Origin: Rhodospirillales bacterium
Lineage (GTDB): Bacteria > Pseudomonadota > Alphaproteobacteria > Micavibrionales > Micavibrionaceae
Reading direction: 5' to 3'
DNA length: 64,000 nt
NCBI GenBank assembly: GCA_020638175.1
Contig: JACKJA010000002.1
Location: 434,001-498,000, forward strand
The translations under genes and the position numbers were made by a program. The notes below the pieces were generated by a model. The model was not told where the DNA came from and ran no database searches. It was given only the letters and a program-made list of their open reading frames with translations. Positions 62,302 through 64,000 of this stretch are shown piece by piece; within the stretch, counting starts at the first letter, position 1, and each line of letters opens with the position of its first letter.

Positions 62302-63690
62302 TCAATAAGCCTGCGGTGAAACGGGCAGACAATCACGTAAATAGCGGCAAGCCCGCAGGGCTTCGTTTTTGGTAAAGCCTGCGATCCGTCCCCGGAACAG
62401 CCAGCCGTCACCGGTTTTGAGCGGCGCGATCATCGCTGTTTTTGAATCGGCCAGAGTCGGCGGCAGTTTTTTCTGGGCGCGGGCGATGGCTTTATCGGTT
62501 TTTACCCGGCTGGCAAAGGCGCCAACTTGGATAGCCCAGCCTTTATTGGTCTGCGGAGACGTATAGGCAACAGTCTGGATTCCGGTGCTGGGCGGCGCCT
62601 GACGTTCTTTATGGGCGGCAATGGCCATCAGCCCCGTTTCAAAGCGGCTGGTGATGGCCGGATCATAGTCTCCCTGACCGATGATGTTCTGGAACGCTTG
62701 ATTCTGGAGCATCGGGTTTAGGTCAGCCCATTTAACATTGCTGTCATCGTCATCATCGTCGTTTCCGGCGGCCGGAGCCATATTATCCAGAGCGGCGACT
62801 TGCATTAAAGTGACGGGTTTGCGGGAGGGAACAGGAATCTTGGCCGAAGCAATCCGTATAGTCTCCATCTTGGAAAAGCCTTTATCGAGCAGGCTAACCA
62901 TGTGATCGTTACGGCTCCGTGCTGTGCGGCCGCCAAAGACAACGCCGATAATGCGCTGGTTATCGCGCTTGGCCGAAGCGACCAGATTAAAACCTGATGC
63001 CTGAACGTACCCGGTTTTAAAGCCGTCCATCCCCTTGTAAACACCGAGAAGCCGGTTGTGGTTGTGATAACTTTTACCCTGATAACTGAAATTCCGGGTC
63101 GAAAAATAGCTGTAATACTGTGGATAGGTCCGGATGATATAGGCAGCCAGCTTGGCCATATCGCGCGCCGTTGTAACCTGACGGGGATCATGCAGCCCCG
63201 ATGCGTTGCGGAACCGGGTGCTCGACATGCCGATTTCCCGGGCTTTCGAGGTCATTTGATAGGCAAACTGATTTTCGCTGCCGCCGACTTTTTCGGCCAG
63301 CGCGACCGCCACGTCATTAGCCGATTTTGTTACCAGCGCATAAATGGCGTCTTCAACGCGGATACTCTGCCCGGCGGGAATATCCAGTTTGCTGGGAACC
63401 ATGCTGGCGGCATGACGAGAGAATACAACGCGGTCACTTAGTTTCAGATCCCCGCGCTCAAGGGCGTCAAATGTCAGGAGCAATGTCATCATTTTTGCCA
63501 GAGAGGCCGGGTGCAAAACCCGGTCGGCATGACTTTGCGACAAAACCATGCCGGTATCGGCGTCAATAACAATAGAGGCATATTTGGGATTGCCTTTGGC
63601 GTCGGCTGTTTCCGGCACCAGAAAGCAGGCCGTGCAGGCTATTAAACAAAAAACAGCGATATGAAAGATGCGAGGGGTTTTAAAGCCCAT
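62302..63690 (-). CDS. D-alanyl-D-alanine carboxypeptidase with C-terminal SPOR domain
   Basis: Penicillin-binding protein removing the terminal D-Ala of peptidoglycan stems. The 462-residue precursor has a signal peptide (ending near TADAKG), the S11 motifs SLAK (Ser63-Lys66), SAN (123-125) and KTG (225-227), an Asp-rich linker (NDDDDDSNV), and a SPOR domain at about 370-460 (GWAIQVGAFASRVKTDKAIARAQKKL) that binds septal glycan. I start at the ATG 63688-63690; longer forms look non-coding. Confidence 0.93.
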   Translation of the reverse strand: MGFKTPRIFHIAVFCLIACTACFLVPETADAKGNPKYASIVIDADTGMVLSQSHADRVLHPASLAKMMTLLLTFDALERGDLKLSDRVVFSRHAASMVPSKLDIPAGQSIRVEDAIYALVTKSANDVAVALAEKVGGSENQFAYQMTSKAREIGMSSTRFRNASGLHDPRQVTTARDMAKLAAYIIRTYPQYYSYFSTRNFSYQGKSYHNHNRLLGVYKGMDGFKTGYVQASGFNLVASAKRDNQRIIGVVFGGRTARSRNDHMVSLLDKGFSKMETIRIASAKIPVPSRKPVTLMQVAALDNMAPAAGNDDDDDDSNVKWADLNPMLQNQAFQNIIGQGDYDPAITSRFETGLMAIAAHKERQAPPSTGIQTVAYTSPQTNKGWAIQVGAFASRVKTDKAIARAQKKLPPTLADSKTAMIAPLKTGDGWLFRGRIAGFTKNEALRACRYLRDCLPVSPQAY

Positions 63691-63822
63691 GGTATCCGTT
63701 CCTGATATTTTGTTTTTGAAATCCGGGGTGACCGGAAATGTGCTGTTCCCGACCACTTCGAAAAACACACACACTCATATTAGCGTTTTTTTGAAAGGCT
63801 GTCCAATAGATAGGTGGTCCCC

Positions 63823-63883
63823 GCGCACCATGTTTGTTGCGGCGCACCATTTTCTTGACAGGGACCGGTGTGAATGTTACTTT
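63823..63883 (+). promoter_or_regulatory. Direct repeats and promoter before the last gene
   Basis: GCGCACCAT occurs twice (63823-63831 and 63842-63850), 19 bases apart, immediately before TTGACA (63855-63860), a 17-base spacer and TACTTT (63878-63883). The repeats would suit an activator or repressor of the gene starting at 63976. Confidence 0.4.
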
Positions 63884-63975
63884 AGGTATTGTGCGATGCA
63901 ATAAGAGCCTGTACAATCATGTGCTTGTAAAGTCACTTTAATCAGGTAATCCGGCAACAAAGAGGTATCAGTACA

Positions 63976-64000
63976 ATGGCTTCCGCAAAAACAGGTAAGA
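63976..64000 (+). CDS. Start of an unidentified gene (cut by window edge)
   Basis: ATG with AGAGG eleven bases upstream; reads MASAKTGK before the window ends. Only the start is visible, so no function can be assigned. Confidence 0.5.

Overview
The window looks like a chromosomal segment of a mid-GC alphaproteobacterium. The support is gene order and families usual in that class: leuS-lptE-(one gene)-holA, thrC followed by an M16 peptidase, yqgE next to a DsbD-N-like gene, glmU and glmS close together, and a TIGR02300 (FYDLN-type) zinc-ribbon protein with an acidic tail. A Dot/Icm-like secretion operon hints at a Micavibrio-like or other host- or prey-associated lineage, but that is inference. 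I saw no rRNA, tRNA or CRISPR array.

Layout. 0-5.5 kb: end of leuS, lptE, a glutamate-cysteine-ligase-like gene, holA, then two orphan genes around a decayed copy of the holA 3' end. 5.5-11.1 kb: a methionine/purine block (purine nucleoside phosphorylase-metF-metE on minus, guaA divergent on plus). 11.1-13.5 kb: an AT-rich insertion at the 3' end of guaA, a mini-element bounded by a 15-bp repeat of the guaA terminus, carrying a truncated tyrosine integrase and a HUH Rep-like gene, followed by a membrane-protein gene. 13.6-19.3 kb: a possible small-molecule cluster (GNAT, NodU/CmcH-type carbamoyltransferase with a 76-residue partner, GshB-like ATP-grasp enzyme, two tandem N-acyl amino acid synthase/LuxI-like acyltransferases). 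19.4-24.5 kb: M32 carboxypeptidase, thrC, M16 peptidase, an orphan CcdA-like antitoxin under a 39-bp dyad. 24.6-32.6 kb: acyl-CoA dehydrogenase, a strong candidate sRNA, a di-haem peroxidase, a 625-residue orphan and a FadN-like beta-oxidation gene carrying a one-base frameshift. 32.6-38.6 kb: a membrane-anchored type I periplasmic-binding-protein-like gene, yqgE, a DsbD-N-like gene, and a minus-strand operon of three type IVB (Dot/Icm) genes.

38.8-64 kb: small envelope lipoproteins, O-antigen ligase, a solute-binding protein, engB, rmuC, def-fmt-truA, dapE/dapD with an orphan HD hydrolase of the RelA/SpoT type between them, a FemAB-like gene overlapping a DUF3108 gene, glmU-lipoprotein-glmS, prmA, thiolase, PhoH-family ATPase, L-lactate dehydrogenase, Sco1, a pseudopilin-like gene and a SPOR-tailed D,D-carboxypeptidase.

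The most unusual content is the Dot/Icm operon whose first gene is a multi-repeat fusion of IcmC/IcmD-like membrane units, the tandem acyltransferase cluster, and the guaA mini-element. beta-Oxidation is represented by three separate genes (acyl-CoA dehydrogenase, FadN-like, thiolase), lysine/peptidoglycan precursor supply by dapD, dapE, glmS, glmU and dacA, and methionine synthesis by metE and metF.
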